A stretch of 64,000 bases of DNA from Chitinivorax sp. B (GTDB lineage Bacteria > Pseudomonadota > Gammaproteobacteria > Burkholderiales > SCOH01). Below, piece after piece: positions 1 to 8,504 of the stretch (positions within the stretch are counted from its first letter, which is position 1; each line of letters opens with the position of its first letter). A program made the position numbers and the translations under genes. The stretch lies in contig NZ_SCOH01000019.1 in NCBI RefSeq assembly GCF_005503445.1, positions 1-64,000 on the forward strand. The letters run 5' to 3'. The notes beneath the pieces are model-generated. The model was not told the origin of the DNA and ran no database searches. It was given only the letters and a program-made list of their open reading frames with translations.

Positions 1-414
1 AAACGCCTGACCTGGCGTTGGGAAAGCGAAGCCTTTGGCAATACCCTGCCGGATCAAGATGCGGACAAGAACGGCAGCCAGTTCGTGTATAACCTGCGCT
101 TCCCGGGGCAGTATTGGGATCATGGCATCAAGCTGAGTCATAACTGGTATAGGACCTATAATCCGGAGACGGGGCGATATGTTCAGAGTGATCCGATTGG
201 GTTGCAGGGTGGGTTGAATACATATGGGTATGTGGGTGGTGATCCAATTACTAAGGCTGATCCCACTGGACTAGTTCCATATGATCCGCCTGCTTGGACT
301 GATAATCAGGCGGGATACCCAAATGCCCAAACCAATTGTTTTGGCTATGCAATTGATACGATGAGCAGCAGTAATCCTGGGGGATTCCAGCTTATTTCCG
401 AGAGCGACGTGTGA
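1..414 (+). CDS. Rhs-family polymorphic toxin, C-terminal part (5' end outside window)
   Basis: The frame is open from base 1, so the gene begins upstream of the window. It encodes the end of an Rhs/YD-repeat shell. The hallmark core terminus is visible: YNLRFPGQYWD, then RTYNPETGRYVQSDPIGL and GGLNTYGYVGGDP, closing with DPTGL at about residue 95. In Rhs proteins the sequence after this point is the variable toxin tip. Here the tip starts VPYDPPAWTD and contains NCFGYAID, a likely catalytic cysteine of a papain/NlpC-like fold. The frame stops at 412-414, but matching toxin sequence continues in another frame from about 404, so the gene looks frameshifted. Rhs proteins are usually delivered by type VI secretion; no secretion gene is visible here. 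Confidence 0.75.
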   Translation, partial: KRLTWRWESEAFGNTLPDQDADKNGSQFVYNLRFPGQYWDHGIKLSHNWYRTYNPETGRYVQSDPIGLQGGLNTYGYVGGDPITKADPTGLVPYDPPAWTDNQAGYPNAQTNCFGYAIDTMSSSNPGGFQLISESDV

Positions 415-445
415 AAACTTAATTGCCGGGGCGAAATCTCAGGGA

Positions 446-763
446 TTGATTGAACCTTCCGAAGGAGGGCAATGTGGAGGTGGATGCCCCTCGGGATCCC
501 ATAAAGTCCAAATATTCCTCGATGATCAAAACATATTTGATCGTGACTATCACGTGTATCGTCAGGATGACGATGGTGGCTGGTCCCACAAACTAGGAAG
601 ATCAGGTTCACCTAATAGAATAGATGCTTCAGGAAGGGCGTTGTCTTGCCCCATAAACGCTAGCCGAGATTATGGGAATAGAAACTACAAAAAATTCTGC
701 GGGACACTATGTGTACGAGAAACTGGAGTGACCAAGAGGCTTAGGGAGTGGTTAAATAAATGA
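446..763 (+). pseudogene. Frameshifted remainder of Rhs toxin tip (papain-like fold)
   Basis: This frame continues the toxin domain of the preceding Rhs gene in a +1 frame; sense codons run back to about 404 (ATCENLIAGAKSQGL). It carries a CPSGSHKV segment, then DYHVYRQDDDGGWSHKLG, whose histidines would complete a Cys-His centre with the NCFGYA cysteine upstream, and a cysteine-rich end (FCGTLCV). I recall this architecture from uncharacterised Rhs tips and lone papain-like proteins, so the fold assignment is by motif memory only. One extra base between about 360 and 404 would explain the break. It could be a true inactivating mutation or a sequencing error. The stop overlaps the next start as ATGA. 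Confidence 0.55.
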
Positions 764-1140
764 TACGTAGACTTTTTTTCTTTTGTGCAGGACATGGCGT
801 GTTTGCACTAGCCATCTTTGTACTATTGCTTTTTGAGCGGTCAGAAAACTCCTGGTCGGGTAACGACCCAATAAACAAAGCACTCTTGATACCATGCATT
901 TTCATCGCAAATGTTGCGATATTCTTTGTGCTGCTGGCTCTATTTCGAATGAGAGTGAACGCCAACAGAACTGTAAGTACTTTTTTGGGCGGTCTGATTA
1001 GTGGCGCTTCGTTGCTTATCCTGCCTCACTTGACAGCGAGATTCCTCTCGGGGATGGAGATTTTTTTGCTTCTTGGATGTGGATTGAGTGGTATTGCCAT
1101 CGCATGGCTAAGTGCAGTTCGAGGTTTTGGCAAAAAATAG
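760..1140 (+). CDS. Small four-helix membrane protein, candidate immunity protein
   Basis: This 126-residue protein has four hydrophobic stretches, at about residues 4-23, 43-62, 75-92 and 99-118, separated by short polar loops with a basic C-terminus (RGFGKK). No family was recognised. The start codon overlaps the toxin-frame stop as ATGA, which implies translational coupling. The gene lies directly behind an Rhs toxin tip, the standard place for a cognate immunity gene. Immunity function is therefore an inference from position. A membrane immunity protein would fit a toxin acting in the periplasm or at the membrane. The conserved overlap suggests the two were a unit before the upstream frameshift. 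Confidence 0.6.
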   Translation: MIRRLFFFCAGHGVFALAIFVLLLFERSENSWSGNDPINKALLIPCIFIANVAIFFVLLALFRMRVNANRTVSTFLGGLISGASLLILPHLTARFLSGMEIFLLLGCGLSGIAIAWLSAVRGFGKK

Positions 1141-1350
1141 GGGATTTACCACGAATTCGCTGATCCAACCCGGTGCTGGTTAATTCCGCACTGGCTTTTC
1201 CCACGGCATATCGTGAGATCAGAGATCATTGATCTGTCGCCGGCTTCCTTATGCGGCTGGTCGCGGTCGGCTAAGGCCCGGTTCTTCAGGGTGAGCCGAT
1301 CAGACTGGATCAGCGCCCGTTAGCAAACTTGAGATAAGGTCATCCCCCTT
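1141..1350. other. Intergenic, no gene recognised
   Basis: About 210 bases between the membrane protein and a terminator. I see no coding frame with family resemblance. The stretch probably holds debris of the Rhs locus. Confidence 0.4.
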
Positions 1351-1376
1351 GCCCGGCTTAGCCGGGCTTGTTTTTT
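1351..1376 (+). terminator. Rho-independent terminator
   Basis: A perfect 7-bp stem, GCCCGGC/GCCGGGC (1351-1357 and 1361-1367), with a TTA loop is followed by TTGTTTTTT. It would end transcription of the Rhs toxin/membrane-protein unit. Confidence 0.8.
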
Positions 1377-1479
1377 GGGGCCGCCAGCCTGCCGACTGAA
1401 ACGGTCGGCAGCGTACTTTAACACAAAGCTCTCCAGCACCGCCTTGGTGGTTTGTAACGCCAGTCGCCCCCGCGTCGCC

Positions 1480-2022
1480 TTGAAGAACGGCCAGAGTTTC
1501 AGCAGCTTCTTCTACAACGCCCAAGGGCAACTGGCACTCAAGACCGCCAACAGCAAACCGATCCAGTTCGTGTACAACCTGCGCTTCCCGGGGCAGTATT
1601 GGGATAATGGCATCAAGCTGAGTCATAACTGGTATCGGACTTACGATCCGGAGCGAGGAGGGTACATCCAGAGTGATCCGATTGGGCTGGATGGTGGGTT
1701 GAATACTTTTGCCTATGCGTTGGACAACCCAATCGGATTTGTTGATCCATATGGTTTGTGGGTATGGGGAGATCCGTTCCCGCAAGGTGCGGTTGATTTC
1801 GCAGCGGGGTTTGGAGACACATTGTCTTTTGGGGCAACCAATTGGCTTCGCGATCAAATGGATGTAAATGGATCCGTTAATAAATGTTCAAGTGCTTACA
1901 AAAATGGAGAATGGGGGGCAATTGGCCTTAGTATGGCATTTGGGGGCGCTCATCTCGGTAGGAACACCCTGTATCAGATGGGAATGCTTGACCAGTACAT
2001 TCATCTTCATCTCAAAACAGCC
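1480..2022 (+). pseudogene. Orphan Rhs core C-terminal fragment
   Basis: This displaced Rhs module has no N-terminal shell. It starts with a YD-like segment (SFFYNAQGQLALK), repeats the core terminus (YNLRFPGQYWDNGIKLSHNW, then SDPIGLDGGLNTFAYALDNP and DPYGLW), then has an alternative C-terminal region (GAVDFAAGFGDTLSFGATNW, AFGGAHLGRN). The DNA at about 1563-1705 is nearly identical to 80-220, as expected for homologous Rhs core ends. The frame is open from 1375 and runs without a stop into the next gene, so automatic annotation may report one 666-residue protein (1375-3375). I treat the Rhs part as an orphan remnant because it lacks a shell and begins just after a terminator. Confidence 0.6.
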
Positions 2023-3375
2023 ATGGGTGAAAAAAAACGTCGTCAGCATGCACCAACATCGCCAACCCAGCAGCGGCCGGTGACATCACCTTGGCTGGCT
2101 GCTGGTGATCAGGCATTCAATGAACGGCGTTGGCAGGATGCGTTACAGAGTTACCAAACCGCCTTACGGCAACAACCCGACCTGGCCCAGGCTTTATACG
2201 GCCAAGGCCTGACGTTGCTGGAAATGCAGCAAGGCATCGCAGCATTGGTCAGCCTTAAACAAGCCGCCCAAATGGCCCCCACCGATCCTCAGATTGCCCT
2301 GATCTTGGCACGTACACTGATGGCTGCCGGCAATTTGGATGCCGCATTGACAGAAGCCAATCGCTTGTTGGCCATTGATCCACAACAAGTAGCATTAAGG
2401 CACCTGCGTGGCGGTCTGTTTGAACACCAGGGCAAAATTACCGACGCGATCCAGGAGCTGACATTGGTGCACCAGCTAGCACCCACACAAGTGGAGATCA
2501 CCATGGATTTGGCAGAAACCTGCTACCGGCACAACTACCTGTCGCAGGCTATCACGGCCTGGCAAGCAGCACATGACCAAGCCCCCGCACAAGCTGCACG
2601 ATTGCATATCGGTTATGCGTTACCTTCAGGAAAACGCCCCCATACCACCCGTTTAGCGCCAACGCCCGGCACATCTATTTCCGCCCAGAAAGCATTGGAT
2701 GCGCTATTGGCCGCCTGCGATCTACATGTAATCGATGACCTGCTAGCCGACTCGCTTGCCTATCGTCAGCAAGCATTGGCCTTGCAATTTGTTGCCGCAC
2801 CTTATGCCGGTCAAAACTACCCTGGCATCCAAACAACCGGACAACCCTGCCAACCCATCATGCAGATCATTGCTGACACCTTGGGGAAGCCGATCAAATT
2901 CAGTTCGCCAGACACCGGCGCCTTCCGGATCAGCATGGTGGATTCCGAAGCGAGAACCGACATTCATGTCGACAACGAAATGGCCGAGGCCACCAACCAG
3001 TATGCAGCAGTGTTGTATCTCAACCTGCCAAGCCAGTGCCAAGGCGGCACCACCTTCTGGCGGCACATTGAAACAGGCTGGGAAGCACGACCAGATACAG
3101 CGACTTTGGGGAAAGCGGGCTACGCATCGTTTCGAACGTTTCAGAAACGCTGGCTACCACGTGACAAGGCCATACGTTTCAATGACCTGAAAGCGCGCCG
3201 CGACGGCTGGCAAGCTCTGTTCGAAATCCCGATGCAGCATAACCGGCTCGTGTTTTACCGCAGTCATTTCTTCCATTCCATCAGCGACGTGTTCGGCAGT
3301 GACATGGAAGATGGCCGTCTGGTGCAGTTGTTTAATTTCGAGACATTCGAGCCAGCACCTGGTATGCCTGGTTGA
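2023..3375 (+). CDS. TPR protein with 2OG-Fe(II) oxygenase-like (DUF6445-type) domain
   Basis: Read from ATG 2023, this is a 450-residue protein. Residues about 20-190 form tetratricopeptide repeats (WLAAGDQAFNERRWQDALQSY, then AQALYGQGLTLLEMQQG and similar units). Residues about 245-450 resemble DUF6445, a double-stranded beta-helix related to Fe(II)/2-oxoglutarate oxygenases. Visible candidate metal ligands are the HVD of DIHVDN and a late histidine in FYRSHFFHSI, with the GGTTFWRH segment between. The substrate is unknown; TPR-oxygenase fusions often act on proteins or glycans. The start is uncertain: no strong Shine-Dalgarno precedes 2023, and the frame is continuous with the Rhs fragment upstream. 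It converges on the MocR gene, with 12 bp between the stops. Confidence 0.6.
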   Translation: MGEKKRRQHAPTSPTQQRPVTSPWLAAGDQAFNERRWQDALQSYQTALRQQPDLAQALYGQGLTLLEMQQGIAALVSLKQAAQMAPTDPQIALILARTLMAAGNLDAALTEANRLLAIDPQQVALRHLRGGLFEHQGKITDAIQELTLVHQLAPTQVEITMDLAETCYRHNYLSQAITAWQAAHDQAPAQAARLHIGYALPSGKRPHTTRLAPTPGTSISAQKALDALLAACDLHVIDDLLADSLAYRQQALALQFVAAPYAGQNYPGIQTTGQPCQPIMQIIADTLGKPIKFSSPDTGAFRISMVDSEARTDIHVDNEMAEATNQYAAVLYLNLPSQCQGGTTFWRHIETGWEARPDTATLGKAGYASFRTFQKRWLPRDKAIRFNDLKARRDGWQALFEIPMQHNRLVFYRSHFFHSISDVFGSDMEDGRLVQLFNFETFEPAPGMPG

Positions 3376-3387
3376 TCCACCTCGCAA

Positions 3388-4812
3388 TCAAGTTGAAGAT
3401 ACCATCATGCCCTTGATCAATTCACCCAAAGTAGCCAAGCCCATCTCCTGCTGCTCAGTGAAAGGATGACCATAATTCAGCCGGATAAAATGTCGAAACT
3501 CGCGTTTCGCAGAAAAGATGGGCCCTGGTGCAATGCTGATCCCCTTGCTCAGCGCCAGACGATGCAATGCAACAGCATCGACCATGACAGGCAGCTCGAT
3601 CCACAAAAAATACCCGCCCTGCGGCTTAGTCAGCCGGGTACCTTCCGGAAAATAACGTGCAATGGCATCACTGGTCATTGCCAACTGGGTCGCCAATGCG
3701 CGGCGTAAACGGCGCAAATGGGGTTCATAACCACCATATTTCAGGAAATCGGCCAACGCCACTTGAGGCGGAATACTGGATGCCAACGTTGTCATGAACT
3801 GTAACCGCTGTACTGCTTGGCTGTAACGCCCCGCCGCCACCCAACCGACACGATAGCCGGGCGCCACAGACTTGGAAAACGACGCGCAATGCATCACCAA
3901 ACCTTTCTCATCATAGGATTTGGTCTGGCGAGGTGGCTGGCGGTCAAAATACAATTCACCATAAACATCATCCTCAATCAGTGGCACTTCATGACGGGCC
4001 AACAAGTCCACCAACGCTTGCTTTTTGCAGTCTGGCATCAAGCTGCCCAGCGGGTTCTGAAAATTGGTCATGAACCAGCATACTTTGATCGGATGAGTCA
4101 GCAAGGCCTGCGACAATGCCACCAAATCCACCCCTTCATCAGGATGGGTTGGAATTTCAATAGCCTTCAACCGTAAACGCTCAATCGCCTGCAAACAGGC
4201 ATAAAATGTCGGGGACTCAATCGCAACCAAGTCACCTGGCTGGGTCACGGCCTGCAAGCAAAGCGTCAATGCCTCCAATGCCCCCGCTGTCACTACGATT
4301 TCACTGACCGGTACATTGGCACCTGCCGCCAGATAACGCAAAGCAATCTGCCGGCGTAATTCATCGTTCCCGGGTGGCAAGTTGGTGACCGCACTCCAAG
4401 GGTCGATCCGTCGCATGGCGGTAGTTAGCGACCGGGACAGGCGCTCATGTGGAAATAGCCACGGGCTTGGAAAAGCCGAACCAAGCGGTACTGCCGAGCG
4501 GCTTCGGGTTGCTTCCAGAATATCGAATACGAAATCGCTGACATCCAGCTCAACCGATTGCTGAGTTGGACGCGTCATTTCAGGTACCGCCATCCGCTTG
4601 ACCAACCGAGCACGCACGTAATAGCCAGACTGAGGCCGAGCAGCCACCCAGCCCTGGCTTTCCAGCAGTTGATAGGCTTGCATCACAGTCAAAGGATTGA
4701 CCTGATGCGAACGGCTGGCACTGCGAATCGATGGAATACGATCACCTGGCCGTAACACGCCCTGATTGATCAACGTGATCACGCCCTCGGCAATTTCCTC
4801 ATATCGTGTCAT
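3388..4812 (-). CDS. MocR/PdxR-type GntR regulator with aminotransferase domain
   Basis: This 474-residue protein is a fusion. Residues 1-70 are a GntR winged helix (YEEIAEGVITLINQGVLRPG, then IPSIRSASRSHQVNPLTVMQAYQLLESQGW). Residues about 100-470 are a fold-type I aminotransferase, with the PLP lysine in ASFSKSVAPGYRVGW near residue 313 and the YPEG and FIRLNYG end motifs. MocR proteins are PLP-sensing transcription factors rather than catabolic aminotransferases, and usually control PLP, GABA or amino-acid genes beside them. No obvious divergent target is present, since the upstream 450 bp lead to a dead transposase. The regulon cannot be inferred. Confidence 0.85.
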   Translation of the reverse strand: MTRYEEIAEGVITLINQGVLRPGDRIPSIRSASRSHQVNPLTVMQAYQLLESQGWVAARPQSGYYVRARLVKRMAVPEMTRPTQQSVELDVSDFVFDILEATRSRSAVPLGSAFPSPWLFPHERLSRSLTTAMRRIDPWSAVTNLPPGNDELRRQIALRYLAAGANVPVSEIVVTAGALEALTLCLQAVTQPGDLVAIESPTFYACLQAIERLRLKAIEIPTHPDEGVDLVALSQALLTHPIKVCWFMTNFQNPLGSLMPDCKKQALVDLLARHEVPLIEDDVYGELYFDRQPPRQTKSYDEKGLVMHCASFSKSVAPGYRVGWVAAGRYSQAVQRLQFMTTLASSIPPQVALADFLKYGGYEPHLRRLRRALATQLAMTSDAIARYFPEGTRLTKPQGGYFLWIELPVMVDAVALHRLALSKGISIAPGPIFSAKREFRHFIRLNYGHPFTEQQEMGLATLGELIKGMMVSST

Positions 4813-5247
4813 GGGAACTTCTTATTTGCTTCAGAGTACAAGCATGTGTGATGGGCCATTCATCATGGCAGGCAAGGCCTCGAAGGCATTCAATCCTTGA
4901 TGGCCAAGTAATGTTCATTGACGGATGCGGAATCAAAAAAATACAATTAAAACAATGCACATACACTAATTATCGTCAGCCAACATCCGGCTAGATTCTT
5001 TTAAAGCCGGTCGATAGTTGGGGTAGAAAAAGGGGTATACACTGCCCCCTTATACTTGATTCCCGACTTACAGACATGTCCTTGACACATCTAGCTATCG
5101 AAAAAGCGCTTCCTCACGACAAATCCTACAAACTCTCGCATTGCCACGGTATCCCGTCCACATGACCGGTGTGCATTTTTAACTCGCCAGTCGCGACTTT
5201 TTTGCGAAACAGCGGCAGGATTTGCTGCTGACATGGCTACTTGCCCG
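4813..5247. other. Intergenic, no gene recognised
   Basis: About 435 bases upstream of the MocR regulator. The region is AT-rich at 4920-5060 and probably holds the regulator's promoter, but I see no confident -35/-10 pair or coding frame. Confidence 0.4.
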
Positions 5248-5935
5248 TCAGTAGCGGCATTCAATCCCCTGCAACAAGCCATCCCAGGCTACAAACCAAC
5301 GTATCCGTTTCGGTGGCAGGGCATAAGGGTCAATCTCATGCCACACCTCCGCTGGGGCTCTGCCATGCAAATGCCGATGTGGCCGTACTTAGTTGTACCA
5401 GTCTGCAAATATCGTCAGACCGTCATTCAACCCCATCAACGACAGTACCGCCCAGCGATCCAGCTTGGCTTTCAAGGTGCCAAAGAACCGTTCCACCCGC
5501 CCATTGCACCATGGCTGACCAGAGGGATACGCTGGTGACCAATATGTGCCATTTGCAGAAATTGGCGCATGACTTTGCCAGTGAACGTCGCTTCGTTGTC
5601 CGAGCGAACAAACCGTGGCTTACCGAAGCGCCCGATAGTCAGGCACAAATAGCCGACCAGCGTCCACGCCGCTTTGTTCAGTAACGCCGCCAGGCACAAG
5701 GCCACCCGGCTACCATGCTCGACCACCGCCAAAATCGGATGTAATTGCCTTGTGTCATTGGTCTTGCCGGTTAAATCCACTCCCCAGACTTGATTCAACG
5801 GGATATCCGGTGGTCGCCGATGCTTGAGGTGACGCCGTAACCGTAACAGGTCCAGCCAATGCCGTTTCAAGATCTCCGTCACATAGGTTCGCCCGACCGT
5901 CACCTTTTGCGCCGCATAGTGACGAGTAAGTATCC
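5248..5935 (-). pseudogene. Degenerate DDE integrase-core transposase
   Basis: Read on the minus strand, this is an rve-type transposase with three lesions. The 5' part (TRHYAAQKVTVGRTYVTEIL) lacks its N-terminus. The core follows with WGVDLTGKTND (first Asp) and RSDNEATF (second Asp). Near 5520 the frame shifts; the continuation CNGRVERFFGTLKAKLDRW (catalytic Glu) is in a second frame. An in-frame TAA at 5389-5391 interrupts it after FADWYN, and the tail (VRPHRHLHGRAPAEVWHEID) runs to TGA at 5248-5250. The longest intact piece is 5472-5903. No terminal inverted repeats were identified. The remnant lies at the leader-distal end of CRISPR array 1. Confidence 0.75.
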
Positions 5936-6007
5936 CCCGGCAAAGCCGGAGGCTTTAAAAATGTGAGCCACTCAAAGCGACTAATCGGTGGCACTAAATT
6001 GATATCG

Positions 6008-7316
6008 GAAACACCCCCACGGGCGTGGGGAAGACCATTCCTCCACTGCGTATCAAGTTGATACATTCGAAACACCCCCACGGGCGTGGGGAAGACCACT
6101 CAGCGCGCTCCACGTAGCGCTCTGTGGTTGAAACACCCCCACGGGCGTGGGGAAGACTGCCATCGCAAACGGCGCAAGAGCTATCGGCGAGAAACACCCC
6201 CACGGGCGTGGGGAAGACGTGGCCGGGAAGTGGCACGGAAACGGGCCTGAGGAAACACCCCCACGGGCGTGGGGAAGACAACAGTCAGGCGTCATACGTA
6301 TCAGGCGGGTTAGAAACACCCCCACGGGCGTGGGGAAGACGCCTATAAAGCGCTTTTTGCGATTTCCAAAGGGGAAACACCCCCACGGGCGTGGGGAAGA
6401 CATAAACGACCAGGCACAGACGGGACCGTAGAAAGAAACACCCCCACGGGCGTGGGGAAGACGATGGTGCGAATTCCATCGCCACCTTGATATGGGAAAC
6501 ACCCCCACGGGCGTGGGGAAGACCAGTAGTCGCTTGTGTCTGGATTTTAACTAGAGGAAACACCCCCACGGGCGTGGGGAAGACCTTACCCACCCCCGAG
6601 CCATTTGGGATCTGCGGGAAACACCCCCACGGGCGTGGGGAAGACCCCACAAACTCGACGAGCGTAATCCACTTCCTGGAAACACCCCCACGGGCGTGGG
6701 GAAGACGACGGAGTGTACCGAGGGATGCTGCAAGATACGGAAACACCCCCACGGGCGTGGGGAAGACTTTTAGATAATGCCCGTGTCTTAGACCGGCTGG
6801 GAAACACCCCCACGGGCGTGGGGAAGACCAAGGTGCCGCACTAGTAGGGCAGATCACTGGGGAAACACCCCCACGGGCGTGGGGAAGACGCTCAATATAT
6901 GCACTTCGGTTCGTATAATCAGGAAACACCCCCACGGGCGTGGGGAAGACCCCATCCACCTTTGGCGTTGATCGGGAAACTAAGAAACACCCCCACGGGC
7001 GTGGGGAAGACGTGTACATATAGCACATGAACTTAGCAACCCCGGAAACACCCCCACGGGCGTGGGGAAGACAAAGGCTTAGCAGCACTTCGCATAAGAT
7101 ATAAAGAAACACCCCCACGGGCGTGGGGAAGACTTTTTGTAAAGGAGTCAAAAATGACTAACGTAAGAAACACCCCCACGGGCGTGGGGAAGACGTGGTC
7201 ACGGTGCCACCGGCAGCAGACCAGCGCGAAACACCCCCACGGGCGTGGGGAAGACGCGGCGGGTATCGAGCTGAAGGAAACCGCCGTGGAAACACCCCCA
7301 CGGGCGTGGGGAAGAC
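6008..7316 (-). CRISPR. CRISPR array 1, type I-E, 22 repeats and 21 spacers
   Basis: There are 22 copies of a 28-base repeat at an exact 61-base period (6008, 6069, 6130 ... 7289), so all 21 spacers are 33 bases. In crRNA orientation (minus strand) the repeat starts GTCTTCCCC, ends GGGGGTGTTTC, and folds into the CCCCAC/GTGGGG hairpin cut by Cas6e. The array reads leftward, downstream of cas2. The leader-side repeat is therefore at 7289-7316 and the oldest at 6008. In crRNA sense the first spacer base is C in 12, T in 6, G in 2 and A in 1. All repeats inspected are identical. Confidence 0.97.
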
Positions 7317-7363
7317 ACCAAGATATAGTGAACGAAAAACATCCGACATACCAGACGTTGTGC
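7317..7363 (-). promoter_or_regulatory. Short CRISPR leader between cas2 and array 1
   Basis: Only 47 bases separate the cas2 stop from the first repeat. Read on the minus strand, the last 26 bases are ATGTTTT, 14 variable bases, then TTGGT directly against the repeat. Array 2 has the same two blocks at the same spacing, which marks this end as the integration side. Confidence 0.65.
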
Positions 7364-7651
7364 TTATGATGAAATCAGGGTTTCCACAATTAACTGTAGG
7401 CCACTGATGTTGATTTGGGGTTTTCGGGGGGTACCAATGGTAAAAATTTGATAGCCTGGGGCCTTCGGTAGTGACATGAAGATCATTACCCCGGATTCTA
7501 ACGGGCAGTGCTTCAGCAAGTAATCGACCACAGTCTGCGCTACGGCGTCTTTAATACCAGAAACAAAGACATTGGCGCGTGGCTCGACGAACCACAGCTT
7601 CATGCGCCCGCGAACAGCCGGTGGCAGGTCATTAGCGAGCACGACGACCAC
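7364..7651 (-). CDS. cas2: CRISPR adaptation protein Cas2e
   Basis: This 95-residue protein is of the I-E Cas2 (CasF) type: N-terminal beta strand MVVVLANDLPPAVRGRMKLW, the VEPRANVFVSGI segment, and the IGTPRKPQINISGL C-terminal strand. Cas2e dimers bridge two Cas1 dimers in the integrase that captures prespacers and inserts them at the leader end. It overlaps the end of cas1 by 20 bp and is the last gene of the cas operon, directly followed by array 1. Confidence 0.93.
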   Translation of the reverse strand: MVVVLANDLPPAVRGRMKLWFVEPRANVFVSGIKDAVAQTVVDYLLKHCPLESGVMIFMSLPKAPGYQIFTIGTPRKPQINISGLQLIVETLISS

Positions 7652-8504
7652 GTTTGCCTCCCATCAAGTTCTGGACATCGTCCACTGCACAGGCCAGCAG
7701 ATCCATAGCCAGCGCCCGTTCACGAAAACGAGCCGAAACGAGCTGTTTATTGTAACGCCCGGCTAGTTCGTAAGTCAGCGCAAATGCCAAGTCGATGCAC
7801 AGGTGCTCCTTATACAAATCCGCCAAGTCATAGACAAAGGGCAGCGGGCTACCGGAGTGTACAAAACCAATATGGGGTGAGTAGCCAAGACTGTGCACGA
7901 CAGAACACAGAATTCCGTAAAGTGCCGCATTGCAAGCAGTCAGAACCTGATTCGTAATGTCGCTCAGCGCCATTTTACCTGGTACATACTGCCGCCCCTG
8001 CCAACCTACTTGATAGTGTTCTGCCTTTTGCTGATACAGGGCGCGAACACGTTGCCCCTCCATACCCATCATCTCGGCTAGGGTCTTATCCACTAGATCC
8101 GCATCTGGAAAGCGGCGGGTAAACATTTGCCGAGCCACAGCCAGTGCTTGCTGCTCATCTGTTGCCAGTTCAATTTGGCGTTTGAGATTGCGAGTATCAG
8201 CCGTGGGTAGAAAACCAGCAGCGTAAAACAACAAGCTATCTTCACCCACCCAGCTGACCGAACAATTGGCTGCCACTAAGGTTTTGACAGCCTCATGCGT
8301 AATGCTGGTACCTGGCCCCAACAGCAATGTATTGATGGTCGCGATAGGCAGTGGAATGACTTGGCCATCGGCATCCAGCCATTTGACGCTACTGTCGTCC
8401 ACTTCCAGCCGGCCACGCTCCAGATACAGGAACGGGTATTTATCCCGTATCTGGGGCAGCGACTCTCTTGTTACCTTGATCAGGAGGCGGGATGATTCAG
8501 CCAT
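7632..8504 (-). CDS. cas1: CRISPR integrase Cas1e
   Basis: This 290-residue protein starts at ATG 8504 (MAESSRLLIK); the open frame runs further upstream inside cas5e, but that part is not Cas1-like. The metal-binding catalytic residues align with E. coli Cas1: Glu in GMEGQRVR, His in GFVHSGSPLPFVYD and Asp in the following LADLYK. It is the integrase subunit that nicks the leader-repeat junction and joins new spacers. Its start overlaps the cas5e stop by 8 bp, and the end overlaps cas2 by 20 bp. Confidence 0.94.
   Translation of the reverse strand: MAESSRLLIKVTRESLPQIRDKYPFLYLERGRLEVDDSSVKWLDADGQVIPLPIATINTLLLGPGTSITHEAVKTLVAANCSVSWVGEDSLLFYAAGFLPTADTRNLKRQIELATDEQQALAVARQMFTRRFPDADLVDKTLAEMMGMEGQRVRALYQQKAEHYQVGWQGRQYVPGKMALSDITNQVLTACNAALYGILCSVVHSLGYSPHIGFVHSGSPLPFVYDLADLYKEHLCIDLAFALTYELAGRYNKQLVSARFRERALAMDLLACAVDDVQNLMGGKRGRRAR

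Noticed and set aside
1300-1857. 185-codon minus-strand frame over the orphan Rhs fragment
   Set aside because: The plus strand encodes recognisable Rhs core sequence; the minus frame has no family features.
5233-5684. Plus-strand frames over the transposase remnant
   Set aside because: Antisense to recognisable transposase sequence.
6053-7151. Long open frames through CRISPR array 1 (repeats of PTPVGVF, SSPRPWGCF, LPHARGGVS)
   Set aside because: They are translations of the CRISPR repeat in successive frames; the 61-base unit shifts frame each time. No ribosome site or family supports them.
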